This document shows positions 18,415 to 27,485 of a stretch of DNA of 48,963 nucleotides, piece by piece. The notes beneath the pieces were generated by a model. It ran no database searches. It saw only the letters and a list, made by a program, of their open reading frames with translations, and was not told the DNA's origin. The stretch is from NCBI RefSeq assembly GCF_002994635.1, contig NZ_PVNL01000095.1:1-48963 (forward strand). The letters run 5' to 3'. Position 1 is the first letter of the stretch; each line of letters begins with the position of its first letter. The translations under genes and the position numbers were made by a program. This stretch comes from Enhygromyxa salina (lineage in GTDB: Bacteria > Myxococcota_A > Polyangia > Nannocystales > Nannocystaceae).

Positions 18415-18534
18415 GGTGGGCTCGCCGGAGCTCGGCTCGGCTGCGCTGCGAACGACGACGAGCGTTGAACGGTCCACGCACCGCGCCCCCGACGACCACG
18501 CCCAAAGCCCCAAACCAAACCAAACCAAAAGCGA

Positions 18535-18562
18535 AGGGCGGCTCCGTAGTACGGGCCGCCCT
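18535..18562 (-). terminator. intrinsic-type terminator between the two gltE-like genes
   Basis: AGGGCGGC (18535-18542) pairs with GCCGCCCT (18555-18562), and CCGT/ACGG extends the stem around an AGT loop with one bulged T. Read on the minus strand it lies 22 bases past the gltE stop and is followed by a T-rich stretch (CGCTTTTGGTTTGGTTTGG). It probably reduces transcription into the second paralogue. Confidence 0.65.
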
Positions 18563-18584
18563 CGCGCGCTGAGCCAGCGAAGAT

Positions 18585-20069
18585 CTACTTGTCGGTCTCG
18601 GCCTTTGCCTCGGCCTCGGCCTCGGCCTTGGCTGCCGCGTTGGCTGCCGCCTCGGGGCTGGGTTGACCCGCTGCAGCGGCCTTCTTCTCCATGTCGAGCA
18701 GACGCTGGCGACGCTCCTGCTCCTGCTTCTTCTCGAGCTCGGCGAGCGCGGCCGCCTTCTTCTCGAGCTCCTCCATCACGCGGAAGGTGGTGATTGCATC
18801 GTCGATGATCGCCACCCGATCGAGGCAGTCCTTCACGGTGGCTGCGTAGGCCTTGTTGCCCTCAGCCATCTTGTTGAACTTGATGCAGTGCTCCTTGGCG
18901 ACGTTGTAGAAGGCCTCGATCTCGGGCTGATCCACGTCGTCCTGGCCGATCAAGTGATCCTGGTTGAGGACCGCGAGGTTGTACCACGGGCGCGGGTCCT
19001 TCTTATCGACCTCCATGGCCTTGCGGTACCACTCTTCGGCGTCCTTGAACTTCTTGAGCCCGCGCTTGGCGACGCCCATCGCGATGTAGACCTCGACGTC
19101 ACGCTTGACGGCCGGGGCCTTGAGCGCGGTGTCGAACGCCTTCTCGGCGGTCGGATAGTCGCGGAAGCGAATCGCGATGAAGCCGATGTTGCGGTTGGCG
19201 TCCGGGTGGTCGGCCTCGATCTCCACGGCCTGCTTGAAGGCCTTGAGCGCGTCGATCTGATTGTCCTGCTGCATGTACAGCAGACCCCGAAGGTTCCAGA
19301 TGTCGGCGCTCTGCCGGTTCTCCTTCTCGAGCACCCGCAGGGCCTGGGTCACGACCAGGTTCGCCAACACCAGGTACGACGGATCCTTGAGGCGGCCACG
19401 GTCGTAGTACAGCCGCGCGAGGTTCTCGTAGGCGGCCTTGTTGCTGGTGTCGACCGCGAGGACGTTCTGGATCTGCTTCTCGGCAGTGTCGAAGTCCTCC
19501 GGGCTGAGCTTGTCTGCGTAGCGATCGCGGTGCGCAGCGGCGAGGTTGTTGCGAGCCGCGAAGGCCTGCTTCTTGTCAGCCTCGACCGACTTGGCGAACA
19601 GCTCGAGGGCCTCCTTGGTGTTGCCCTTGTTCCACGCGAGCACGCCCAGGTTGTTGAGCGCGAGGTGGAAGTTCTTGTCGCCGAGCTCCTGGTAGATCTT
19701 GACGGCCTGATCCTTGTCGCCGCACTCCTCCCAGAGCGCACCGACGTTGAACCGGGCGACCAACATCGACCGCTTGTTGCTCTGGTAGACGTCGTCGAAG
19801 CCCTTGGCGATGCTCGAGCACTCGGCCTCGGACAGCGTGCCGTCGGCCTTGGCCGCGACGTACTTCCCGTAGATCTCGGTGAACTGAGCCTGCGCCTGCT
19901 CGTCGGGCACCTCGGCGTTGGAGGCGTCCGCGAGCTCCTTGTTGTCGGGGTTCTTGCTGTCCTTGTCCTTCTTCTTGCAGCCGGTGAGGCCGCCAAGGCT
20001 GCCAACTAGCAGGAGCGAGAGCGCGACGCGCGAGAGAGTCGAGATGGGGAGATTACTGATCATCTTCAT
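18585..20069 (-). CDS. gltE: GltE/AglT-like TPR lipoprotein
   Basis: This 494-residue protein starts at 20069 behind a GGAAAGGG ribosome site. Its lipoprotein signal ends SLGGLTGC, followed by a charged KKKDKD linker. The mature part is a TPR array containing AYENLARLYYDRGR and DANRNIGFIAIRF. The last 80 or so residues are a Glu/Lys/Ala-rich coiled coil. The gene begins 17 bases after the GltD-like stop, so the two are surely co-transcribed. Order and architecture match M. xanthus gltD-gltE, where GltE (AglT) is a TPR lipoprotein of the periplasmic gliding module. A terminator-like hairpin follows at 18535-18562. Confidence 0.8.
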   Translation of the reverse strand: MKMISNLPISTLSRVALSLLLVGSLGGLTGCKKKDKDSKNPDNKELADASNAEVPDEQAQAQFTEIYGKYVAAKADGTLSEAECSSIAKGFDDVYQSNKRSMLVARFNVGALWEECGDKDQAVKIYQELGDKNFHLALNNLGVLAWNKGNTKEALELFAKSVEADKKQAFAARNNLAAAHRDRYADKLSPEDFDTAEKQIQNVLAVDTSNKAAYENLARLYYDRGRLKDPSYLVLANLVVTQALRVLEKENRQSADIWNLRGLLYMQQDNQIDALKAFKQAVEIEADHPDANRNIGFIAIRFRDYPTAEKAFDTALKAPAVKRDVEVYIAMGVAKRGLKKFKDAEEWYRKAMEVDKKDPRPWYNLAVLNQDHLIGQDDVDQPEIEAFYNVAKEHCIKFNKMAEGNKAYAATVKDCLDRVAIIDDAITTFRVMEELEKKAAALAELEKKQEQERRQRLLDMEKKAAAAGQPSPEAAANAAAKAEAEAEAKAETDK

Positions 20070-20086
20070 GGTTCAGCCCTTTCCGA

Positions 20087-23000
20087 TCAGTTGCCCTTGC
20101 CCTTGGACTTGCCTTTGTCCTCGGTGGCGGCTTTGTCTTTTTCTTCGGCGGCCTTCTCGGCGTCCGTCTTGCGGCGGACCGGGTTGACCCGGCCTCCGAG
20201 CGGATCCTCGAGGACCTGGACCTTCTCGATCCGGCTGGCGGTGTAGATGGAGACGCCGAACAGCTCGTTGGTCGCCGGGTACTTGTTGGCGTCGCGCTGC
20301 TGCATTTCCTCTTCGCAGAGGCGGGAGAACTCGTTGAAGAACTGGTTCTCCGTCGAGCGCTGGATGCAGTACTCGTAGGCGGCGAGCGCCTGATCCTGAA
20401 CCGGCTGCGCGGTGTCGGCGAGGGCGTCGCAGTAGGCCCAGACCTGCTCTTGGCTGACGAAGCTCTGCGGCACGTCGGCGCGGTAGAGCTGGTCGGCGAA
20501 GTTCTGCAACACCGAGGCGGTACGCGCCGCGCCAGCGAGCACCCAGTACGGGCTGCCCGTGTTCTTGACGCCGCCGTAGGCCTCTTGCAGCTCGAGCCCG
20601 AGCTTCATCTTGGAGTCGAAGAACTCAGTGACCCGCTTCTTGGAGTCCTCGGCCTTGACGACCTGCTCCTTGTACATCTTCTCCCAGCTGGGCATGCCGG
20701 AGTCCTTGCGCCACTCGTCGACCTGGAAGTCCAGCTCGTCGGGCATCTTGATGCGCAGGTAGTCCTCGTACTTCTGGTCGGCCTGGTAGACGATGGCCAT
20801 TGCCCAGGCGTTCTTGAAGTCCTCGGCCCGCTTCTTGTCCTCCTCGGGGATGTCGATCTTGCTCTTGCCGCCGACCATCTTGAGGATGAGCTTGAACTTG
20901 GCCTGACCGGCCTCGGCCCGCTTCGAGCCGCGGCGATGGACAGTGATGACGCCCTGGGTCTCCGAGCCACAGCGCTTGGGAGGGCGGAAGCGCGGCTTCT
21001 TGGCGCTCTCCTTCTCGTCGGCCTTCTCCTGGGCCTTCTTCTGCTTGGCCTCGAGCTTCTTGCGCTTCTCGATCGCCTCGACGCCCGACAGGGCGCGCTT
21101 GCGCTCAATGGTGATGCACGAGTCGTAGAGCAGCGGCTCTTCGCAGGACTTGCGCCACTCGACCTGGCCGATCACGGCGTTGGCCACGACCGCGCGGTCG
21201 ATGCCACCCTTGGTGCTGTAGGTCTTGAGGTAGTCCTCAGCGTGCTTGCGCTTGGCCCCCGAGGAGTCGAGCAGGTCGTGCTGCGACCAGAAGATCTTGG
21301 CCGCCTTCTGGACGTCCTTCTTCTTGTAGAGGCTCTCGTACTTGTCGAGGTTCTCTTTGGCCTTGGCCTCCTGGCCGAGCCCGAGCCGGAACAGGTAGGC
21401 GTTCTGCAGCGCGTTGGAGGCCCGGTCGTCCTTGTCGTGCTCGGTCGCGAACTGCTCGTAGCGATCGGCGGACTGGTTGTAGTACGCGACCGCCTGATAC
21501 GACTCGGCGAGGTAGTGCAGAGTGTCCTTGGCGTGCTCGCTCTCGGGGAAGCGATCGAGCAGCGCCGTGCGGATCTGGATGGCCTGGCCGACCTGGTAGG
21601 CGGCGTCAGAGCAGTCGGCCGCGTTCCACAGCAGCGTGGCCGCCTTCTCGTGATCCTCGAAGTTGTTGAAGACGTCGATGAACTGCGTGGAGCACTTCTC
21701 GAAGCCCTGCGGATCACCACCAGGATCGCCGTTGACGAACGCAGCGCCGGCGTCGCGGTAGGCCATGCCCTTCTTCCAGCCGATGCCGGCGAGCAAGGTC
21801 GGGACGGCCTCGCGCACGTCGGCGTTCTCCGGGTGGTTCCAGATCTTCAGGCCCTGGATCTTGGTCGCCCACTCCTGCAGCTCGTCGCTGGTCTCGATGA
21901 CCTGCTGCGGATTGTTCTTGGTGTCGAGCCAGCGGATCGTCAACAGGTCGATCAACATCGCCGAGCACCATGCCGCGTAGATCTGCGCGTCCTTGACGTC
22001 GTCGAACTTGGTGATCATCTCCGTCAGCAGAGGCTTGGCCTCCGCGAACTTGTTGTGCTCCATCATGAGCTTGGCCCGGTGATACATGATCTTGGGCAGC
22101 TCTTTGTCGTCCGCCTTCTTCACGTATTTGACGTAGATGTCATACGAGCCAAGCATGGCCTTCTCCTCGGGCGTGTAGTCCGATTCGGGGAAGTCCATCT
22201 CGGTGTCGACCTTGGAGTCCTTGTCCTTGGGCTTCTTCTTCTTGTCTGTCTTGTAGATACAGACGCCCTCTTGGTCGAGCTTGCAGGTCTTCTTCTTGCC
22301 GCCGGTCTCGTCGTACTCGAGGTGGTTTTTCATCGCCAACATCTGCGCGTACGCAGCGTCGGCGGTGTACTTGCCCTCGGGGTCCAGCTCGAGCGTCTTC
22401 ACGAACTGGTTGTGGGCCTTCATGAAGTAGTCGAGGCCCTTTTGGCGCTGGTCCTTGTCCTTGCTGTTGTAGTTCTGCTCCGCCAGCGCCCACAGCAGCT
22501 CGGCGTAGTAGTACTGCAGCTCGTAGCCGTCCTTGTCACCGGGGAAGGTCTTGAGGAACACCTCGTAGGCGTTCTCGGCGAGCTCGTAGGTGCGATCCAG
22601 CTTGGTCTTCTCGGCCTCGTCGTGCCAGACGGTGGCCATCTGCTTCATGGTGGCAAGGGCGTTGTCCTTGCACATCTTCTTTTGGGCCTTCTTGTAGTCG
22701 CCCGTCTCGAACTTCGTGTAGTACTTGCCGAGGTTCTCGGTCTCCTGCCACTGAACCTCTTTGTTGTCAGTTGCGAGGGTGTTGACGACGATCTTGCCCT
22801 GCCAGTCGCAGGACATGGCGTCCTCGGGGAACAGCTCCTGCAGCTTCTTGTAGATGAACGTGGACTCGGTGTACTGACCGTCGCCGAAGTACTGGTTGGC
22901 CAGTAGCTCCATCATCTTGCGGGCGTCGTTCTCGTCCTTGCCCGGACCGTTGCCGATCTTGTCGAAGAACTCCCACGCCTTCGAGGGCTTCGACGCGTGC

Positions 23001-24004
23001 ACGTAGGCGCGCACGAGGTCGCGCCGGGCGTCGCGCCGCAGCTGCTTGCCGTTGGACTCCGAGCCCGCGCGGCCTTCCTTGGTCGCGGCGATCGTGGCCA
23101 CGAAGAAGTTGAGGCTCTTGTCGAACCGGGCGTCGAACTCACCGATCGGGTTGAGGTGACACCACGCCAGCTTGTACAGGGCGTACGCGTAGACCGGACT
23201 GTCCTTGAACTGGGTGACGCGCTCGTACAGACGAACCGCGTTCCCGATTTGGCCCTTGCTGTAGTAGTAGTCGGCGAACGCGAGGTACGCGTTGGCGATG
23301 TACGGGCTGCTGGGGAAGTCGTTGATGAGGCGCTGGTAGGCGGCCTGCATCTTGGTCTCTTCGCCGAGCTCGCCGAGCTCGAAGGCGTAGTAGTACAGCG
23401 CCTCGTCCATGCGCTTGTACGAGGCGAATTTCGGGTTGTCGACCAGCGCCTCGTAGATCCGCGCCGCCTTCTCGCTCGAGTCCTTGGCGTCGCGCTCGTG
23501 GCGTTTTTGCTGCTCTTTGAGCTGCTTGGCCAGGTCCTTCTTCTTGGCGTCCTCGGCGTCGTAGATCTTTTGATAGAGCGAGCCAGACTGCAGGTCGAAG
23601 AAGGCCTTCTTCTCGAGGTAGTGATCCGCGAGCCGGAACAGGTAGTCCGGATACTCGGGATCGCTGTCCTCGGAGGTCTTGATCAACCGCTTGAGGAACT
23701 CGATCTGCTTGTCGGCCATCTCCTGCTCGACGGCCTTGCGCTTGGAGGCGAACTGCTGGCCGTCCATCATCTGGACGCCGCGCTCGCGCTCTTTCTCGAC
23801 TTGCTCTTGCTGAGCCTTGAACTTGGTGTCGAGCAGATCCGACTGCGCCTTGGTCTTCTTGGACTTGCGCTCGTAACGAACGTTGCTCTCGGGCTCCTGC
23901 GCCTGGCTGACGTCAGCCGTCAGCAACAGCGCTGTGATGCTGAGGACGCTGCCGGCGGTCAGGAGACCGAGTTTGCGAGACCTAATGGAGCGATTGTGCG
24001 ACAT
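20087..24004 (-). CDS. gltD: GltD-like periplasmic TPR protein
   Basis: This is a 1305-residue protein. The ATG at 24004 follows GGAGAAGG and opens a Sec signal (hydrophobic GLLTAGSVLSITALLLTA, likely cut after SQA). The longer frame to 24052 lacks these features. The mature protein is Lys/Glu/Asp-rich with TPR and helical repeats throughout (for example PDYLFRLADHYLEKKAFFD and YAYALYKLAWCHLNPIGEFD). It ends in a Lys/Gly tail (DKGKSKGKGN). Length, export signal and position directly before a GltE-type gene match M. xanthus GltD (AgnA/AgmU), a large periplasmic component of the gliding machine. The stop lies 17 bases before gltE. The name rests on synteny and architecture. Confidence 0.75.
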   Translation of the reverse strand: MSHNRSIRSRKLGLLTAGSVLSITALLLTADVSQAQEPESNVRYERKSKKTKAQSDLLDTKFKAQQEQVEKERERGVQMMDGQQFASKRKAVEQEMADKQIEFLKRLIKTSEDSDPEYPDYLFRLADHYLEKKAFFDLQSGSLYQKIYDAEDAKKKDLAKQLKEQQKRHERDAKDSSEKAARIYEALVDNPKFASYKRMDEALYYYAFELGELGEETKMQAAYQRLINDFPSSPYIANAYLAFADYYYSKGQIGNAVRLYERVTQFKDSPVYAYALYKLAWCHLNPIGEFDARFDKSLNFFVATIAATKEGRAGSESNGKQLRRDARRDLVRAYVHASKPSKAWEFFDKIGNGPGKDENDARKMMELLANQYFGDGQYTESTFIYKKLQELFPEDAMSCDWQGKIVVNTLATDNKEVQWQETENLGKYYTKFETGDYKKAQKKMCKDNALATMKQMATVWHDEAEKTKLDRTYELAENAYEVFLKTFPGDKDGYELQYYYAELLWALAEQNYNSKDKDQRQKGLDYFMKAHNQFVKTLELDPEGKYTADAAYAQMLAMKNHLEYDETGGKKKTCKLDQEGVCIYKTDKKKKPKDKDSKVDTEMDFPESDYTPEEKAMLGSYDIYVKYVKKADDKELPKIMYHRAKLMMEHNKFAEAKPLLTEMITKFDDVKDAQIYAAWCSAMLIDLLTIRWLDTKNNPQQVIETSDELQEWATKIQGLKIWNHPENADVREAVPTLLAGIGWKKGMAYRDAGAAFVNGDPGGDPQGFEKCSTQFIDVFNNFEDHEKAATLLWNAADCSDAAYQVGQAIQIRTALLDRFPESEHAKDTLHYLAESYQAVAYYNQSADRYEQFATEHDKDDRASNALQNAYLFRLGLGQEAKAKENLDKYESLYKKKDVQKAAKIFWSQHDLLDSSGAKRKHAEDYLKTYSTKGGIDRAVVANAVIGQVEWRKSCEEPLLYDSCITIERKRALSGVEAIEKRKKLEAKQKKAQEKADEKESAKKPRFRPPKRCGSETQGVITVHRRGSKRAEAGQAKFKLILKMVGGKSKIDIPEEDKKRAEDFKNAWAMAIVYQADQKYEDYLRIKMPDELDFQVDEWRKDSGMPSWEKMYKEQVVKAEDSKKRVTEFFDSKMKLGLELQEAYGGVKNTGSPYWVLAGAARTASVLQNFADQLYRADVPQSFVSQEQVWAYCDALADTAQPVQDQALAAYEYCIQRSTENQFFNEFSRLCEEEMQQRDANKYPATNELFGVSIYTASRIEKVQVLEDPLGGRVNPVRRKTDAEKAAEEKDKAATEDKGKSKGKGN

Positions 24005-24092
24005 CTTGGACCTTCTCCGTTGAAGGTGAGGGCGGCCCCAGGCTGCCCTCACCTCATGTGAAACGTGTATTCGAGCTTGCGTTCAGGACAGG

Positions 24093-25868
24093 CTACTCGG
24101 CGCACACGCTGGTGACGCGGTAGTAGTAGTAGCCGAGCTCGTCCTGCCAGTATTCGCCGTTGTAGTTGTAACGCTCTTCTTCGGGTCCCGGCTTGATCTT
24201 CTCTTCAGCGCCGTCCGCGTCTTCCCCGAGCTTCTTGAGCTTCTCGACGATCTCGTACTCGACCTTGATCGCCTCTTTCTCGAGGTTCTTGATCTCGGCG
24301 ATCTGAGCGTTGATGCGCTGGCGGGCCTGGGCGCCCGTGCGCTCCTTGGCGATCGACAGCGACAGATCCAAGTTCTCGAGCAGCAGCTCGCCGAGCCCGC
24401 CGGACCGGAACTCGTTACCCATCTCGTTGAAGCGGGTGTCTTGCTCGAAGCCGAGGCGGTTGACGTAGTCGTAGTACTTCTCGAGGGTCTTATCCTGCAG
24501 CGACTTGCGGGCGACCATCTCGACGAAGGGCTCGAGGTCGGAGCTGCCTTCGCGGATCTTCACGGACAGCTCGAACAGCTGGTAGTCCTCGGGGGCCTGG
24601 TTGAGCAGCTCCGAGAGGTCCTGCTTGGTCTGCACGTAGCGCGAGCTGAATTCCTCGATTGAGGCCTTCGCCGACGCGTAGCGGCAGTTGAAGTAGTAGG
24701 TGACCGCCTTGAGGATCAGGCCCTCGGGGTACAGGTAGTCATAGAAGAACGGCGCGTTGAGGGTGTGGATGTACCCCAGCGTCTTTTGGTAGTGGCGGTT
24801 GGCGTTGTCGGGGTCGACCTCGACGAGGCGGAACTCGGACCACGAAGACGCGAACACCGAGTCCAGCCAGTAGGGCGACTGGATGCTGATCTTGTTGAAG
24901 TACTTCAGCGAGGTGTCGAACTTGCCGACCTGATAGAAGATGTAGCCGAGCGCGATGTTGGCGAGCTCTTCGAAGCGCTTGTTCTGATCAGCGAAGTCGA
25001 GCTCGGCGGTGGAGATGCCGAGCCGCCGCTTCTTCTTGTCGGACATGCGCGCGAGCTTGCGAGCGTCGCGGTTCTTCTTCTTGCCCTGCATCTGGCGCAG
25101 CTCGACGTTCTTGCGCAGAACGTTCTTGAACGCCTCGACCGCCTCCGGGCCGTGGTACTCGCGGGTCTCGGCGACGCCGAGGAAGTACTGCGCCGGGATG
25201 AAGTAGTCGCTCTCGCGCGGGACCTGAGACAGCAGCGCGATCGACTGACCGAGATCGCCGTTGCCGTAGTGGTAGCGGCCGAGCAGGAAGTAGAGCTCGT
25301 CACGGACCGAGTCGAAGGCCTCGTTCTCGAGATCCTGCGGGCGGTAGGTGCCGACCTTCTCGAGCACGCCAGCGCCCTCGGGCAGCTTGCGGCTGAGCGA
25401 CGCGAGCCACGGCAGCGTGAGCTGGTGGTACGGGTGGCTGGGGCCGACCTGAACGATCTCGTCGAACACCGCGAGCGATCCCGCGAAGAACCCGAGCTGA
25501 AACAGCGACTTGCCGAGCCAGAACTGCGCGCGGGTTGGATCCCCGCCGGCGCCGTCGTAGGCGATCTTGTAGAAGACCAGCGAGGCGGCCTCGTAGTTCT
25601 CGGCCTTGTACGCCTCTTCGGCTTGGTTTTGCTCGGCGCTTGGCTGACCGGACGCACCGGGGGGCAGCGGCGGGCCATCTGTGCCGGGCGCGACGGGAGG
25701 TCCACCACCGGGAGGCGGCGGCGGTCCACCGGCCCCACCGGGAGGCGGAGGCGGTCCACCACCACCGGGCGGAGGCGGCGGCGGTGCGGCGTATGCCGAG
25801 ACCGACGCGGCTCCGAACACGAGGCCAACAAGGAGCGGGAGTGACTTGAGCAGGCTGAGCTTTTTCAT
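24093..25868 (-). CDS. gltC: GltC-like periplasmic TPR protein with Pro/Gly-rich N-terminus
   Basis: This is a 591-residue protein. The ATG at 25868 gives a clear Sec signal (MKKLSLLKSLPLLVGLVFGA, cut near SAYAA). The open frame upstream to 26264 is composition-driven and has no signal. After the cleavage site about 45 residues are repeated PPPPPGGG units, followed by TPR helices (YRPQDL, LGRYHYGNGDLGQSIALLSQVP, GYIFYQVGKFDTSLKYFNKI) and a coiled coil near the end. In M. xanthus GltC (AgnC) is a periplasmic TPR protein encoded with gltA, gltB and the CglC/GltK lipoprotein. Here the gene is divergent from a CglC-like gene and 88 bp upstream of gltD. It appears to be the first gene of the gliding operon. 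Confidence 0.7.
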   Translation of the reverse strand: MKKLSLLKSLPLLVGLVFGAASVSAYAAPPPPPPGGGGPPPPPGGAGGPPPPPGGGPPVAPGTDGPPLPPGASGQPSAEQNQAEEAYKAENYEAASLVFYKIAYDGAGGDPTRAQFWLGKSLFQLGFFAGSLAVFDEIVQVGPSHPYHQLTLPWLASLSRKLPEGAGVLEKVGTYRPQDLENEAFDSVRDELYFLLGRYHYGNGDLGQSIALLSQVPRESDYFIPAQYFLGVAETREYHGPEAVEAFKNVLRKNVELRQMQGKKKNRDARKLARMSDKKKRRLGISTAELDFADQNKRFEELANIALGYIFYQVGKFDTSLKYFNKISIQSPYWLDSVFASSWSEFRLVEVDPDNANRHYQKTLGYIHTLNAPFFYDYLYPEGLILKAVTYYFNCRYASAKASIEEFSSRYVQTKQDLSELLNQAPEDYQLFELSVKIREGSSDLEPFVEMVARKSLQDKTLEKYYDYVNRLGFEQDTRFNEMGNEFRSGGLGELLLENLDLSLSIAKERTGAQARQRINAQIAEIKNLEKEAIKVEYEIVEKLKKLGEDADGAEEKIKPGPEEERYNYNGEYWQDELGYYYYRVTSVCAE

Positions 25869-25946
25869 CGCGAGCGCTTGCGCGTTGGACCCATGTAAGG
25901 GCGACGGGACCTTACCAGCGGCCCGTCGACGATCGCAAGCAACTCC

Positions 25947-25963
25947 GGCAAGGGGAACACCAG
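25947..25963 (-). promoter_or_regulatory. possible sigma-54 promoter of the glt operon
   Basis: On the minus strand CTGGTGTTCCCCTTGCC has the TGG and TTGC elements of a -24/-12 promoter at the correct spacing. The CACG part of the -24 box is not conserved. Start of transcription would fall about 66 bases before the gltC ATG. It is a weak match and could be chance. Confidence 0.3.
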
Positions 25964-26300
25964 GAGTTTGGGCGCTGAACGTGAGACCCGTGGTCTGAGG
26001 TACCTGGTTTTCTGGATGTCGTTGGCTGGACGGCGTCAGCTGCCTGGGTCCAGCGGCCCGACTGGAGCCACGCGACGGGTCATTCGCCATCTGCGAGCCG
26101 TCGGCAGGTTGGCCCGGCGCGGTCGAGGTACTCGGCACGGGCGGCAAACAACGGCAGCTGTGCGGGCCCGATCTAGCAGGGTTGGAAATTTCCGGCGCTC
26201 GCGCTTGTGTTGTCAGGTCACACCCGGTCACGCCGCGGGGAGATCTGTTCAGCGCCGAGCCCACGCTCGCGCCGTCAACGCGGTTGATCTGCAGAGGTAC

Positions 26301-26328
26301 TTGACCCTAGATTCACGCCGTGTAGGAT
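26301..26328 (+). promoter_or_regulatory. sigma-70-type promoter of the cglC-like gene
   Basis: TTGACC (26301-26306) and TAGGAT (26323-26328) are separated by 16 bp. The predicted start near 26335 leaves a leader of about 147 bases before the ATG at 26482. The hexamers are good for so GC-rich a genome. Confidence 0.55.
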
Positions 26329-26481
26329 GCCCGAAGCATGGGTCCCATTGGGTGCCATGCGTGTCGAGGGCCCCGGCTGCCGTCCAGAAATCCGGGGTTT
26401 CGTGGCGTCCAAGCCAGACATTTCGCGCAGAGCCGGTTGTGTTTCGACGCGGCTCCGACTGCTCCGACAAAAGACCGTTCG

Positions 26482-27087
26482 ATGCCCAGCTCACGCATCC
26501 AGTCCACCCTGTTCGCCGCAGCATTTCTCCTCACGGGCGGCTTGTTGCTGACCGCGTGCCCGCAGGGTGACGTCGGGGCGCCATGCAACCACGGCTCGGT
26601 CGAGCCGCCGTCGAGCAAGCTCGTCACGTTTCCAGCGCTCTCGTGCAGTGACCTGCTGTGCGTCTACGGCGAAGAGCAGACCGTCCCCGACGTCAACTGC
26701 GAGACGGACACACAGTGCAACGACGCCAGCGGTGGCAACGGCGAGAACATCTTCGAGTGCGAGTCCGGCTCGTGCCGCCTCAGCCTTCAGTATGTGCTCG
26801 AGCGCTCGATGTGCTCGAAGACCTGCGCGACGGACGAGGACTGCAACAACAGCACCCTCAGCAACCGCCCCACCGTCGACCCCGACGAGACCGCGTGCGG
26901 GTCCGGGTTCAAGTGCACCGTGCTGCAGCGGCTCGGCCAGTTCTGCTGCGACAAGCTGTGCGTCTGTCGTGACGACCTGCCGGCCCTCGACGAGCTCGAG
27001 ATGGACTGCCAGGAGAACATTGGCGACGCGTGGCTCGAGTGCAACGCCGCCGAAGACGACATGTCGATGACCGGCACCGCGCCCTAG
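26482..27087 (+). CDS. cglC: Cys-rich lipoprotein resembling gliding lipoprotein CglC (GltK)
   Basis: This is a 201-residue protein. The ATG at 26482 opens a lipoprotein signal ending GGLLLTAC. No good ribosome site precedes it, but the earlier in-frame start at 26338 would destroy the signal. The mature part has about twenty Cys in spaced pairs (LSCSDLLC, MCSKTCATDEDC, FCCDKLCVC), suggesting a disulfide-stabilised surface or periplasmic fold. M. xanthus CglC is a Cys-rich outer-membrane lipoprotein of the gliding machine encoded near gltA-B-C, and the gene here is divergent from a GltC-like gene, which supports the match. A sigma-70 promoter lies at 26301-26328. The yraN-like gene begins 10 bases after its stop. 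Confidence 0.65.
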   Translation: MPSSRIQSTLFAAAFLLTGGLLLTACPQGDVGAPCNHGSVEPPSSKLVTFPALSCSDLLCVYGEEQTVPDVNCETDTQCNDASGGNGENIFECESGSCRLSLQYVLERSMCSKTCATDEDCNNSTLSNRPTVDPDETACGSGFKCTVLQRLGQFCCDKLCVCRDDLPALDELEMDCQENIGDAWLECNAAEDDMSMTGTAP

Positions 27088-27097
27088 CACCGCTGGG

Positions 27098-27448
27098 TTG
27101 ACCAAGCACGACACACGCAAACGCGGCCGCGCTGGTGAAGACCAAGCGGCCGCGTTGTTGTTGGAGCACGGTCTCGAGATCCTCGATCGCAACGTCACCC
27201 GTGCGGGCGCCGAGATCGATCTGATCGCCCGCGACGGCGAGACGATCGTGTTCATCGAAGTCCGCAGCCGCGCCGATGATCTGCGCGGCCACCCGTTCGA
27301 GACCGTCGACGCCCGCAAACAATCGCGCCTTCGTCGAGGCGCGACCGGCTGGCTCGTCAGCCAAGATCTCTGGGACCGAGTCGCCGTGCGCTTCGACGTC
27401 GTCGCCCTGGTCGGCGACGACATCGAGTGGCTGAAGAACGCGTTCTAG
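27098..27448 (+). CDS. yraN: YraN/UPF0102 family protein
   Basis: This is a 116-residue protein with a probable TTG start at 27098, 10 bases after the cglC-like stop; no ATG fits. The family signature is complete: GRAGEDQAA near the N-terminus, then GAEIDLIARDGETIVFIEVRSR, which has the Asp and Glu-Val-Arg of a restriction-endonuclease-like fold, then DARKQSRLRRGA. The role of the family is not settled; a nucleic-acid-related function is inferred from the fold. It is often found next to the trmD-rplS operon, as here, where it converges on rplS. It ends near the bidirectional hairpin at 27469-27485. Confidence 0.85.
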   Translation: MTKHDTRKRGRAGEDQAAALLLEHGLEILDRNVTRAGAEIDLIARDGETIVFIEVRSRADDLRGHPFETVDARKQSRLRRGATGWLVSQDLWDRVAVRFDVVALVGDDIEWLKNAF

Positions 27449-27468
27449 GTCTAGGGGCAACGAGGAAA

Positions 27469-27485
27469 GCCCCCATTGAGGGGGC
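27469..27485 (-). terminator. bidirectional hairpin between yraN and rplS
   Basis: GCCCCC and GGGGGC flank a five-base loop. On the minus strand it is followed by TTTCC, so it fits best as the terminator of the rpsP-rplS operon, and it could also stop yraN on the plus strand. The following GGGGGCCACTCA also occurs near position 236. A 12-bp perfect palindrome, GACTCCGGAGTC, lies at 27558-27569 just after the rplS stop. Confidence 0.55.

Larger units (their letters stand above)
25869..26481. other. 613-bp divergent regulatory region between gltC and cglC
   Basis: No gene is supported, although GC-rich open frames cross it. It must hold the promoters for both directions. The two best candidates, 25947-25963 on the minus strand and 26301-26328 on the plus strand, are listed separately. 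Confidence 0.6.

Noticed and set aside
25869..26264. 132-codon N-terminal extension of the gltC-like protein
   Set aside because: The extension would bury a clear signal peptide beginning at 25868, and its composition is that of intergenic DNA.
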